Shown here: piece by piece, positions 1-7,335 of the stretch
How the letters are laid out: every line of letters starts with the position of its first letter
Numbering within the stretch: position 1 is the first letter of the stretch
Assembly (NCBI GenBank): GCA_964559135.1
Contig: CAZLGG010000062.1
Span: forward strand, 1 to 23,195
Origin: DRQF01 sp964559135
GTDB taxonomy: Bacteria > Planctomycetota > GCA-002687715 > DRQF01
Length of the DNA: 23,195 nucleotides
Direction: 5' to 3'
The notes under the pieces: model-generated
Database searches by the model: none
The model's input: only the letters and a program-made list of their open reading frames with translations
Told to the model about the DNA's origin: nothing
Translations under genes and position numbers: made by a program

Positions 1-991
1 GCGGCGTCTTGAAGGCGCCGCGGTCCTTCTCGAGCCCCGTGACCATTTCACGCCCCTTGTCGAACTCCGTCCGGTCCATGCCGATGCCGAGGTTCCAGTA
101 CTGCTCGTCAGTGAAGTTGTCGCCCACGTGACAAAGGCTGCACTCCGCCTTTCCGAAGAAGAGTTCCATCCCCCGCATGGCGGCGTCACTCATCCGGTGT
201 TCTTCCCAGCCCCTCTTGGCCCGTTCATAGCGTTCCTTCACCTTGGGATTCGCGAGAGCCGCGTCGGAAGGCGGATTCTCCTTCCAAGTCTTCCAGGCCA
301 CCCAATAGTCGTAGGGCGCGTCGCCCGAGAGCACGGTTCGCTCGAACGCGCCGATGGATTGGGCGATGGAATCCGGCGTGGCCGGTCCGCCGAAGATCCG
401 TTGAAACTGGATACGGTACCCCTCCACGGCGTTGATCTTCGCGGCGGCTTCCTCGAGAGTGAAGCCCATCTCCACGGGATTGGCGATGGGCCCTTTCGCC
501 TGCTCTTCGAGCGACGCCGCCCGGCCGTCCCAGAACTGAGTCGCATGGGTGCCTCGATTGATCACGGTTGGAGCGCTACGAGTTCCCGTTTTTCCATCGA
601 TGCCCTTCGAGACCGGAAGGTTGTCGGTCCAGCCCTTCGATGGGTCATGGCACGTGGCGCAAGAGACGGTGTCGTCCCGTGAAAGCCGAACATCGAAATA
701 GAGCTGACGACCCAGGTTGACCTTCGCGGGGGTGCAGGGATTGTCCTTGGGAATCGCGAGCGCACTGACCAGCCCGAAGGGTTTCTCGGGCCGGAAGGCC
801 TCGTGGGCGCCGGGCGCATCGAGACCCTTTTCGATCTCCTCGAGGGAAAGAGTCCCCGGGCGAATGTCGGCCAGGGTCTTGGGGCTCGCGGGTTGCGTCT
901 CGGTTTCGGGCTCGTCCCCGCCGCATGAACTCAATAGGCAGCAGGACACGACGAGGGCCGTGAACCCGCGCAGCAAGATCGCGTTGTGCAT
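1..991 (-). CDS. Dihaem cytochrome c peroxidase / MauG-family lipoprotein (partial, runs off left edge)
   Basis: This is an open frame of about 330 codons from ATG at 991 to the window edge, so the C-terminus is missing. The N-terminus is a lipoprotein signal: a hydrophobic stretch, then the lipobox L-S-S-C at about residues 20-23 followed by Gly-Gly-Asp. Two c-type haem motifs are visible: CATCH (codons around 661-647) and CSLCH (codons around 142-128). The first is followed by the typical run ending in 'SAPTVINRG', and then 'QFWDGRAASLEEQA'. 'NPVEMG' also matches the bacterial cytochrome c peroxidase family. The family reduces H2O2 with electrons from small cytochromes, or performs MauG-type oxidations, in the periplasm. 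The gene lies 50 bp downstream of the aromatic fusion gene on the same strand and could be cotranscribed. The substrate cannot be told from sequence. The family call is firm; peroxidase versus other MauG-like oxidation is open. Confidence 0.93.
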   Translation of the reverse strand, partial: MHNAILLRGFTALVVSCCLLSSCGGDEPETETQPASPKTLADIRPGTLSLEEIEKGLDAPGAHEAFRPEKPFGLVSALAIPKDNPCTPAKVNLGRQLYFDVRLSRDDTVSCATCHDPSKGWTDNLPVSKGIDGKTGTRSAPTVINRGTHATQFWDGRAASLEEQAKGPIANPVEMGFTLEEAAAKINAVEGYRIQFQRIFGGPATPDSIAQSIGAFERTVLSGDAPYDYWVAWKTWKENPPSDAALANPKVKERYERAKRGWEEHRMSDAAMRGMELFFGKAECSLCHVGDNFTDEQYWNLGIGMDRTEFDKGREMVTGLEKDRGAFKTP

Positions 992-1003
992 GGTGATGGA
1001 ATC

Positions 1004-1028
1004 CTCCGTGGTCTCGACTTCCACGGAG
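1004..1028 (-). promoter_or_regulatory. Hairpin overlapping the Shine-Dalgarno of the cytochrome peroxidase gene
   Basis: There is a perfect 8-bp inverted repeat (CTCCGTGG ... CCACGGAG, 9-nt loop) in the 50-bp gap between the aromatic fusion gene and the peroxidase gene. Its 3' arm contains the GGAG of the GGAGG ribosome-binding site, about 10 nt before the ATG at 991. It could hide the ribosome-binding site or act as a weak processing or termination structure. No U-tract follows, so a classical terminator is unlikely. Confidence 0.4.
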
Positions 1029-1041
1029 AGTTTATCAAACC

Positions 1042-3102
1042 TCAGCGGCCGACCACGCCCGCCTGACGCTGGGGGATCATGGCCTGGATACGGCCCACGA
1101 GGCGTTCCAGGTCGTCCGGAGAGAGGGCCTGATCCTTGTCGCAGAGGGCTGCATCCGGGTGGGGATGGCACTCGACGATGAGGCCGTCCGCTCCCGCGGC
1201 CACGGCGGCCAAGGCCAGGGGGATGACGAGGGATCTCCGCCCCGCCGCATGGGAAGGATCGACCACGACGGGCAGGTGGGTCCGTTCCTTGAGGACGGGG
1301 ATGGCGCTCACGTCGAGTGTCGCGCGGGTCGCGGGCTCGAACGTGCGGATGCCGCGCTCGCAGAGCACCACCTGGTGGTTGCCCCCCGCCATGATGTACT
1401 CCGCTGCGTGGAGCAACTCGTCGAGCGTCGCGCTCATGCCCCGCTTGAGGAGCACGGGCCGCCCGACTCGTCCCAGCTCCTTCAAGAGCTCGAAGTTCTG
1501 CATGTTGCGGGCTCCCACCTGCAACATGTCCGCTTTCTTGGCCACCCGAGTCACGTCCTCGGGACTGAGGACCTCGGTGACGACGGGCATGCCGTGGGCG
1601 CGACCTGCCTCGACGAGAAAGTCGACGCCCTGATAACCCAAGCCCTGAAAGCTGTAGGGAGAGGTACGGGGCTTGAAGGCGCCGCCGCGGAGGATGCGGG
1701 CTCCTCGCTCACGGACCATGGCCGCGGCTTCGAAAACCTGCTCCCGACTTTCGACGGCGCAGGGGCCGGCGATCAACGTGAAGCCTCCCCCGCCGATGAG
1801 GACGTCACCCACGCGAACACCACTTTTCTTCCCGTCCGGGCGCAACGCCGTCAACGGGACGTCTTCGATGAGCGGACGCGCCACCTTGGGGATGCCTTCG
1901 TCATCCAGGTTGACCCGCGGCACGGGCAAACTCTGGAGGTGATCGTCAGAGGGTCTCCGCATCGGGTAACTGCCGAGTACGCGAAGCTGGCTCGTGTACG
2001 TGGGGAGGTCAGCCAATGCGTCGCGGACGGATGCATCGTCTCGATGGCCTTCGAAGTCGATGAGGAAGATGTACTCCCAGGGCGCCTGGGGTTTCGGGCG
2101 ACTCTCGATGCGCGTGAGGTTGATCTCGTGCCGCGCGAAGACCTCGAGGCACTGGGCCAAAGCCCCCTTCTCGTCGCGCAGTGCAAGGACGAGACTGGTC
2201 TTCGAAGGCAGCCGCGGGTCGGACTCGCCGGGTTCGCGGGCCAGGAGCAAAAAGCGCGTGTAGTTCTCCGGATTGTCCGCCACGTCACGGGCCAGCACCT
2301 CCAGACCGTGCCGCTGCGCCGCCTCCATCGAGCAGATCGCTGCCACGCCGACGGCCTTTTCGTCCGCGATGCTGCGAGCCGCGTCAGCCGTGTCGTGCCA
2401 GACCTCCACCCGCGCGGCCTCCATCCTCTCGAGGAGGCTTCGGCACTGTTCGAGCGCCGCGCGGTGGGACCGAACGGCTTTGACATCGCGCCGCCTCGTT
2501 CCTGGCAGCGCCGCCAGAACGTGCTCCACCGGCAGGATTTCCTCCGCGAGGACCGAAAAGGCCCCCTTCACGAGAATCTCCCCCACCTCACCGATGCCAC
2601 CGCACGTACTGTTTTCGACGGGGAGAAGGGCGCAATCGATATCCTGCCGCTCGAGCGCCCGCGCTACGTGAGAGAAAGTCTCGAATCCTTGCTTCTCCAG
2701 GACGAGGCCCTCACGGGCCGCGAAGAGCTTGTCGATGCACAGATCGCTGTAACTCGCGGGAACGCCCTGGTAGCCGACCTTGAGTCGAAGAATCGGCTCG
2801 CCGTCCTGCGCCTTGCCGAGAAAGACGTCTTCCTGGGCCCGGCGGGAATGTTCGAGGATCTCCGTGAGAATGCGCCCGGCCAGCCAACGGGGAAGCCCGG
2901 CCGCCTCGGCCTCGTCGCACCAGGTCTCGAGGAGTACACGCTCCCGTTCGGGATCGCGGATCCCGGAACGCCCCGACAAAGCCTTCAACGATCCGATGGC
3001 GCGCGCCGCCTCCAAACGCTTGGCCAGCAGACGGACGAGTTCTCGATCGAGATTCTCGATGCTGCGGCGAACGGCTTCGATCTCTTCAGGCTTGGGGGTC
3101 AT
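1042..3102 (-). CDS. Fused chorismate mutase / prephenate dehydratase / ACT / DAHP synthase
   Basis: This 686-residue protein combines three activities. Residues 1-90 are an AroQ-type chorismate mutase helical domain. Residues about 105-288 are prephenate dehydratase, with 'VENSTCGGIGEV' at about 162-173 and the catalytic T-R-F at 282-284. Residues about 300-380 are an ACT domain with the Phe-binding signatures G-A-L (313-315) and E-S-R-P (333-336). After a linker of about 50 residues, residues about 435-680 are a type I-beta DAHP synthase barrel, with GPCAVES (446-452), KPRTSPYSFQG (477-487) and DPSHA (615-619). The first two domains convert chorismate to phenylpyruvate; the last makes DAHP from PEP and erythrose-4-phosphate. 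CM-PDT (P-protein) and CM-DAHPS fusions are well known; this three-way order is unusual to me. All signature residues are present, so each activity is probably intact. ATG at 3102 has a weak GAGAG upstream. The gene diverges from aroB. Confidence 0.95.
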   Translation of the reverse strand: MTPKPEEIEAVRRSIENLDRELVRLLAKRLEAARAIGSLKALSGRSGIRDPERERVLLETWCDEAEAAGLPRWLAGRILTEILEHSRRAQEDVFLGKAQDGEPILRLKVGYQGVPASYSDLCIDKLFAAREGLVLEKQGFETFSHVARALERQDIDCALLPVENSTCGGIGEVGEILVKGAFSVLAEEILPVEHVLAALPGTRRRDVKAVRSHRAALEQCRSLLERMEAARVEVWHDTADAARSIADEKAVGVAAICSMEAAQRHGLEVLARDVADNPENYTRFLLLAREPGESDPRLPSKTSLVLALRDEKGALAQCLEVFARHEINLTRIESRPKPQAPWEYIFLIDFEGHRDDASVRDALADLPTYTSQLRVLGSYPMRRPSDDHLQSLPVPRVNLDDEGIPKVARPLIEDVPLTALRPDGKKSGVRVGDVLIGGGGFTLIAGPCAVESREQVFEAAAMVRERGARILRGGAFKPRTSPYSFQGLGYQGVDFLVEAGRAHGMPVVTEVLSPEDVTRVAKKADMLQVGARNMQNFELLKELGRVGRPVLLKRGMSATLDELLHAAEYIMAGGNHQVVLCERGIRTFEPATRATLDVSAIPVLKERTHLPVVVDPSHAAGRRSLVIPLALAAVAAGADGLIVECHPHPDAALCDKDQALSPDDLERLVGRIQAMIPQRQAGVVGR

Positions 3103-3194
3103 GGCGGTTCTCTCAGGAACGGCTCATGCTGCCCAGTTGGAGCGCCAACAGCAAGGATTTTGGACTTTATCCCCGAGGTTTCGTACCACGACCC
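3103..3194. promoter_or_regulatory. Divergent promoter region of the aromatic locus
   Basis: This gap of about 92 bp separates the divergent CM-PDT-DAHPS gene and aroB, so promoters for both arms should lie here or just inside the genes. It holds an imperfect dyad, TTGG-AGCG-CCAA at 3137-3148, that could be an operator, and a short AT-richer stretch at about 3156-3170. I could not find a convincing -35/-10 pair on either strand. No leader peptide, T-box or Trp/Phe attenuator structure is evident. Confidence 0.45.
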
Positions 3195-4241
3195 ATGATG
3201 AATCGCGTCGAGGTGTTTCCGGGATCGGAAAGACGCTGCACCATCCAGGTGGACCGAGGCCTGCTCAGCGACGTGGCCGACCGCCTCGGACGTCTGGGGC
3301 ACTGGCATTCGGTGCACATCCTGGCCGACGCCCTCCTGGAGCGACAAGCCTCGGCGCTTGCCGGCGCCTTGAAGGCGCCTTCCCCCATGCTCCGAACGAG
3401 CGGTGAGGGCGTGAAGACGCTCACGGTCCTCGAGGATGTGGCCGAAGAGCTCCTTCAGGCCCGGGCCCGGCGCAACTCGCTTCTCGTCGTCCTGGGAGGC
3501 GGGACGTTGTGCGATCTCGGCGCATTCCTGGGTGCCGTCTACCAACGAGGCATCGACGTAGCCCTCCTTCCCTCCACGTCTCTTGCGATGGTGGATGCCG
3601 CCGTCGGCGGCAAGAACGGCGTTCACCTCGCGGACCGTAAGAACATGATCGGGACGATCCATCAGCCGGTCTACATCGGAGTCGATCTGGATCTCCTCGA
3701 CACCCTTCCTGACGACGGCTTCCGGGAAGGGCTCGTGGAGTGGGTGAAGATGGCGATGATCCTCGACGCCGACGCCTATTTGCGCTGCGAGGAGATCATC
3801 CCGGCCGCAGCGGCCCGGGAGCCCGCCGCGGTCGCCGAGGCCGTCGCCACCGGAATCGACCTCAAACTCGACGTCGTTCGGCAGGACGAGAAGGAAGCAG
3901 GACGGCGCCTGCTTCTCAACTTCGGGCACACCGTGGGACACGCGATGGAAACCGTCTCGGATTTCGAGCTTCGCCACGGCGAAGCAGTGGCGTTGGGCAT
4001 GCGCGTGGAGATGGACGCTGTCTCGAAGGGCAACCCGGACCGATTGGACGGTGTTCTCGAGGCTTTGGGGATCGACCTCGAGCGCCGCTTCGACTTCGAC
4101 GCCGATGCGTTGTGGGAAGTGATGAGGGCGGACAAGAAGATTCGAGATGACGCGGTCCGCGTGGCCGTGCCCTTGAAGCTCGGGGTCGGCCACGTGGAGA
4201 CCATCACCCGGGAAGACCTGGGGAGGGCGCTCACACGGTGA
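3195..4241 (+). CDS. aroB: 3-dehydroquinate synthase
   Basis: This 348-residue protein converts DAHP to 3-dehydroquinate, the second step of the shikimate pathway, using NAD and a divalent metal in the cytoplasm. Visible motifs are the glycine-rich NAD site GGGTLCDLGAF (101-111), 'VDAAVGGKNGVH' (about 133-144), and 'KNMIGTIHQP' (149-158). The metal ligands expected for the family are E178, H245 (in NFGHTVGHAME) and H261 (in HGEAVALGM). The start at 3195 (or the next codon, 3198) places the N-terminus at the usual family position. An upstream in-frame ATG at 3126 would add 23 unmatched residues and leave only 23 bp to the divergent gene. The stop overlaps the GTG start of the next gene (GTGA), implying translational coupling in the aroB-aroAK-aroDE-aroC operon. 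Confidence 0.97.
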   Translation: MMNRVEVFPGSERRCTIQVDRGLLSDVADRLGRLGHWHSVHILADALLERQASALAGALKAPSPMLRTSGEGVKTLTVLEDVAEELLQARARRNSLLVVLGGGTLCDLGAFLGAVYQRGIDVALLPSTSLAMVDAAVGGKNGVHLADRKNMIGTIHQPVYIGVDLDLLDTLPDDGFREGLVEWVKMAMILDADAYLRCEEIIPAAAAREPAAVAEAVATGIDLKLDVVRQDEKEAGRRLLLNFGHTVGHAMETVSDFELRHGEAVALGMRVEMDAVSKGNPDRLDGVLEALGIDLERRFDFDADALWEVMRADKKIRDDAVRVAVPLKLGVGHVETITREDLGRALTR

Positions 4242-5983
4242 CCCGCCAGGTCTTGGAAATCCCTCCCCTCGATCTCCCGTATGACGTCAGGCTGAATCTT
4301 CCCGGCTCCAAGTCGCAGGCCAACCGCCTACTGGTTCTCGCGGCGCTTCTGCCCGGCAAACGCCTCCTTGCGGGTCTCCCGCGGTCGGAGGACGTCACTC
4401 TCATGATCGAGGGCCTCCGCACCCTGGGATACGCCCTGCAAGACGTCCCGGGGCACCTGGATCGTCTCCACGTGGAAGGCGGACCGCCGCCCTCCTCCGG
4501 CGAAGGCGTCATCGACTGCGGACTCGCCGGAACGACGTCGCGGTTCCTTACCGCCGTCGCCGCCGTCACGCCGGGGCGCTGGACCCTCACGGGAACGAAG
4601 CGCTTGGCAGAGCGCCCCATCGCCCCGCTCCTCCACGGCCTGCGCGCCCTCGGCGCCCGGATCGAATCGGACCACGATCGCTTGCCGCTTCGAATCGACG
4701 GAGGTCCCTTGGCCGGGAACACGGTGAAACTCGATACATCGGAAAGCAGCCAATTCCTCTCCGCCCTCCTCCTCATTGCTCCGGTCCTGGGAGAGCGCTT
4801 CAGGGTCGAGACCTTCGGAGAGATTCCCTCGCGTCCCTACGTCGACCTCACGAAGTCCGCACTGGACAGGCTGGGGTGGACCCTGCAAGAAGACAGGGGA
4901 CGATTCGCCGTCCGCCCCGTCAAAGAGAAGCGCAGACGAGTGCTCGTCATTGACACCGACTGGAGCGCGGCCGGAGCTTGGTTCGTGCTGGACGCCCTCA
5001 CGTGCAGTCGATTCAGCGACTCGCAACTGTGGAAAGGGGGCCGCGAACAGGGCGATCGCAGGATTCCATGGACACTCCGATCCATGACCGGGAGTGATCC
5101 GCTTTCCATCTGCGTCGATGGGTTTCCGGATCAGCTCATGAACCTGGCCGTCTTTGCCGCCCACAGGCACGGCCGCACCCGGTTCGTCGGCGCGTCGAAT
5201 CTGCGTGAGAAGGAGTGCGATCGCCTGGCCGTTCTCGTGAGGGAATTCCGCAAGGCGGGTATCCGAGCGGAAGAGACCGCGGACGGCGTCCTCATCGAGG
5301 GTCCAAATCGCCTTTGCCCGGCCGAACTCGACCCGGAGGGCGACCACCGCATGGCGATGGCCTTCGGGATTCTGGCCATGTTGCACGAAGGGATTCGGAT
5401 TCTCGACCCCCAGTGCGTAGACAAGAGTTATCCTGGATTCTTCGACGACCTCGCGGCGGCCCGCAAATCACCCCGCTGCGTTGCGCTCATCGGAATGAGG
5501 GCCGTGGGCAAGACGACCTTGGCTGGAGCCCTCGCCCAACGCTTGGGCGCGGCGTTTCGTGACACCGACGGCCTCGTCGAGGGTCTTTTTGCCCGAAGAA
5601 TCCCCGACATCGTCAGGGATGAGGGCTGGGATGCGTTTCGGCGAGCCGAGGAGGACGCGGTCACATTGGCTCTGGAACCCGGGACCGTCGCCGCGGTCGG
5701 CGGCGGCGCCGTCGAGTCGCCCCTCGTGCGACGGCGGCTCCAAGATCGGGCCGTGGTGGTGTGGGTGCGCGAGGAGCCGGAGGTCGTTGCCGAACGGGTG
5801 AGGGCGGACGGTGGGCGTCCAAGTCTCACCGGAGAGGACCCTGCCTCGGAGATTCGAACGATCATGGCCGCCCGGGAGCCGCTTTACCAATCGCTGGCCG
5901 ACATCGAGTTGCCCCCGGGCCTGAGTTTGGATGAAAGAGTGGAGGCATGCCTGAGCAACCTCGAAAACCTCTGTTCGTGGTGA
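4238..5983 (+). CDS. Fused EPSP synthase / shikimate kinase
   Basis: This 581-residue bifunctional enzyme has EPSP synthase (AroA) at residues about 1-405. Its motifs are PGSKS (22-26), GLAGTTSRF (95-103), SSQ (170-172), FPDQ with D298, LREKECDR (322-329) and DHRMA (369-373). Shikimate kinase (AroK) follows at about 413-581: P-loop GMRAVGKTT (419-427), DTD (442-444), GGG (488-490) and the lid R-P-S-L (527-530). The linker is under ten residues. The kinase makes shikimate-3-phosphate and the synthase joins it to PEP, so consecutive steps are fused, although the later step is N-terminal, as in fungal AROM. The start is GTG, overlapping the aroB stop by 4 nt, with GGGAGGG about 10 nt upstream. 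The 3' end overlaps the next gene by 37 nt. The residue equivalent to E. coli EPSPS Pro101 is Phe (F103). Confidence 0.96.
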   Translation: MTRQVLEIPPLDLPYDVRLNLPGSKSQANRLLVLAALLPGKRLLAGLPRSEDVTLMIEGLRTLGYALQDVPGHLDRLHVEGGPPPSSGEGVIDCGLAGTTSRFLTAVAAVTPGRWTLTGTKRLAERPIAPLLHGLRALGARIESDHDRLPLRIDGGPLAGNTVKLDTSESSQFLSALLLIAPVLGERFRVETFGEIPSRPYVDLTKSALDRLGWTLQEDRGRFAVRPVKEKRRRVLVIDTDWSAAGAWFVLDALTCSRFSDSQLWKGGREQGDRRIPWTLRSMTGSDPLSICVDGFPDQLMNLAVFAAHRHGRTRFVGASNLREKECDRLAVLVREFRKAGIRAEETADGVLIEGPNRLCPAELDPEGDHRMAMAFGILAMLHEGIRILDPQCVDKSYPGFFDDLAAARKSPRCVALIGMRAVGKTTLAGALAQRLGAAFRDTDGLVEGLFARRIPDIVRDEGWDAFRRAEEDAVTLALEPGTVAAVGGGAVESPLVRRRLQDRAVVVWVREEPEVVAERVRADGGRPSLTGEDPASEIRTIMAAREPLYQSLADIELPPGLSLDERVEACLSNLENLCSW

Positions 5984-7335
5984 CCCTTCCTTCCTCCGAG
6001 GAAGGCGACCCCGCCGGGTTTTCGGCGCGGGCCAAGGCCGCCGGTGCGAATCTGCTGGAGGTGCGAGGCGATTTGACCCCCGGGCTCGGAGCTTTCAAGA
6101 GCTCCCTCCCCTTGCTCGTCGCCCCTCGAGGCGCCGGAGCGGATTTCATCGACCGCTTCTCCCAAACCGCCTGGGTGGATCTGGAAGAGGGTGAGCCTGC
6201 ATCCTATCCCCAAGGCGTCGGGCGCATCCGCAGCCTGCATGATCACGGGACGACACCGAGCGTGAAACACTTGCTCGACGCCGCGCACCGTCTCCGTGAG
6301 GATGCGGATCTTGCGAAGATCGCGGTGACGGTCCGCTCTCCTTGGGACCTTCTCACCCTCGCGCGCGCCCGGGAGGAACACCCCGAATCCGATCTCGCCC
6401 TCATGGGGATGGGAGCCATGGCTTGGCCTCAACGGCTCCGCGAATCCTCCACGAGCCCTCTCGTCTATGCCTGCCTCGAGGAGAAAATTGCCTCGGCGCC
6501 GGGACAGCTCCCCCTTTCCCTTTACCGCGACGCCTTCGGGGACGTGCGATGCCCCCGGCTGTTCGCCGTGGTGGGAGGCCCCGAACTTCACAGCTTGAGC
6601 CCCGCCATCCACAACGCACTCATCCGCCGGCACGGTGTCGATGCCCACTACGGCCTCATGGCGGGCGAGAGCTTCGACGAGCTCCTCGCCGTGGCCCGGG
6701 CTTTTCACATCGAGGGCTTGAGCATCACCGCCCCCTTCAAGGGGGAAGCCTGGGAGCGCAGTCTTCGCACCGACGATCTCGGCCGCGCGTTGCGATCGGT
6801 CAACACGCTCCTCCTCGAAGAGGATCACTGGATCGGCTACCAGTTCGACGTGATGGGGATCGTCAAAGGATATCCTGATCTTCGGCGACGAAGCCACGTG
6901 GCTGTGGTCGGTTCCGGGGGCGTCGTACCCGCTGTTCTCGAAGCTCTTCGACAGCTTCAAGCCGGGCACGTCAGCCTCTACGCCCGCAACGGGAACCGGC
7001 GCCACGCCTTGGCCGCCCGCTTCCAGGTGGACGACGCCCCCCTTGCGGCCCTGGCCGACGAGTCCGTCGATCTTTTGGTCTGGACCCTCCCCTTGGACGT
7101 GTCCTCGATTCCCCTCCCCCACCCCCTCGACGGCGCGGTGGCCCTCGATCTTCGATACGCCCGACATCAGGGTTTTCAGGCGGAGGCGCGCCAGAGGGGC
7201 TTTTCCGTTCGCGACGGATCGCGGATGCTCATGCATCAAGCTCTGGCGCAATTCGAACTCTTCACCGGGGTCAACACGACCTCGGCCGATTTCCTTTTTC
7301 TCGAGGAGCTCATGTCCAGCCATGGCGAACAATAG
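5947..7335 (+). CDS. Fused type I 3-dehydroquinate dehydratase / shikimate dehydrogenase
   Basis: In this 462-residue bifunctional enzyme, residues 1 to about 200 form a type I dehydroquinase. It has EVRGD (38-42), the catalytic His in SLHDH (H98), the Schiff-base Lys (K124) and the end motif SAPGQLPL. At about 200 residues this domain is shorter than the roughly 250 of E. coli AroD. Residues about 203-460 form an AroE-type shikimate dehydrogenase: HSLSPAIHN, catalytic K265 in APFKG, D301, the NADP loop GSGGVV (322-327) and HQALAQFELF near the end. It turns 3-dehydroquinate into 3-dehydroshikimate, then shikimate. The ATG at 5947 lies inside the aroAK gene, with GGAGG only 1 nt upstream, so initiation probably depends on coupled translation. 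AroDE fusions are known in chlamydiae and plants. Confidence 0.95.
   Translation: MPEQPRKPLFVVTLPSSEEGDPAGFSARAKAAGANLLEVRGDLTPGLGAFKSSLPLLVAPRGAGADFIDRFSQTAWVDLEEGEPASYPQGVGRIRSLHDHGTTPSVKHLLDAAHRLREDADLAKIAVTVRSPWDLLTLARAREEHPESDLALMGMGAMAWPQRLRESSTSPLVYACLEEKIASAPGQLPLSLYRDAFGDVRCPRLFAVVGGPELHSLSPAIHNALIRRHGVDAHYGLMAGESFDELLAVARAFHIEGLSITAPFKGEAWERSLRTDDLGRALRSVNTLLLEEDHWIGYQFDVMGIVKGYPDLRRRSHVAVVGSGGVVPAVLEALRQLQAGHVSLYARNGNRRHALAARFQVDDAPLAALADESVDLLVWTLPLDVSSIPLPHPLDGAVALDLRYARHQGFQAEARQRGFSVRDGSRMLMHQALAQFELFTGVNTTSADFLFLEELMSSHGEQ

Noticed and set aside
128..682. Plus-strand open frame of 184 codons at the left end
   Set aside because: The minus strand here encodes two haem-binding motifs in a continuous frame from a lipoprotein signal; the plus-strand frame is a shadow.
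1159..3198. Long open frame (679 codons) on the plus strand opposite the CM-PDT-DAHPS gene
   Set aside because: The minus strand carries a protein with clear catalytic motifs throughout. The opposite frame is an antisense shadow typical of GC-rich genes and shows no protein family features.
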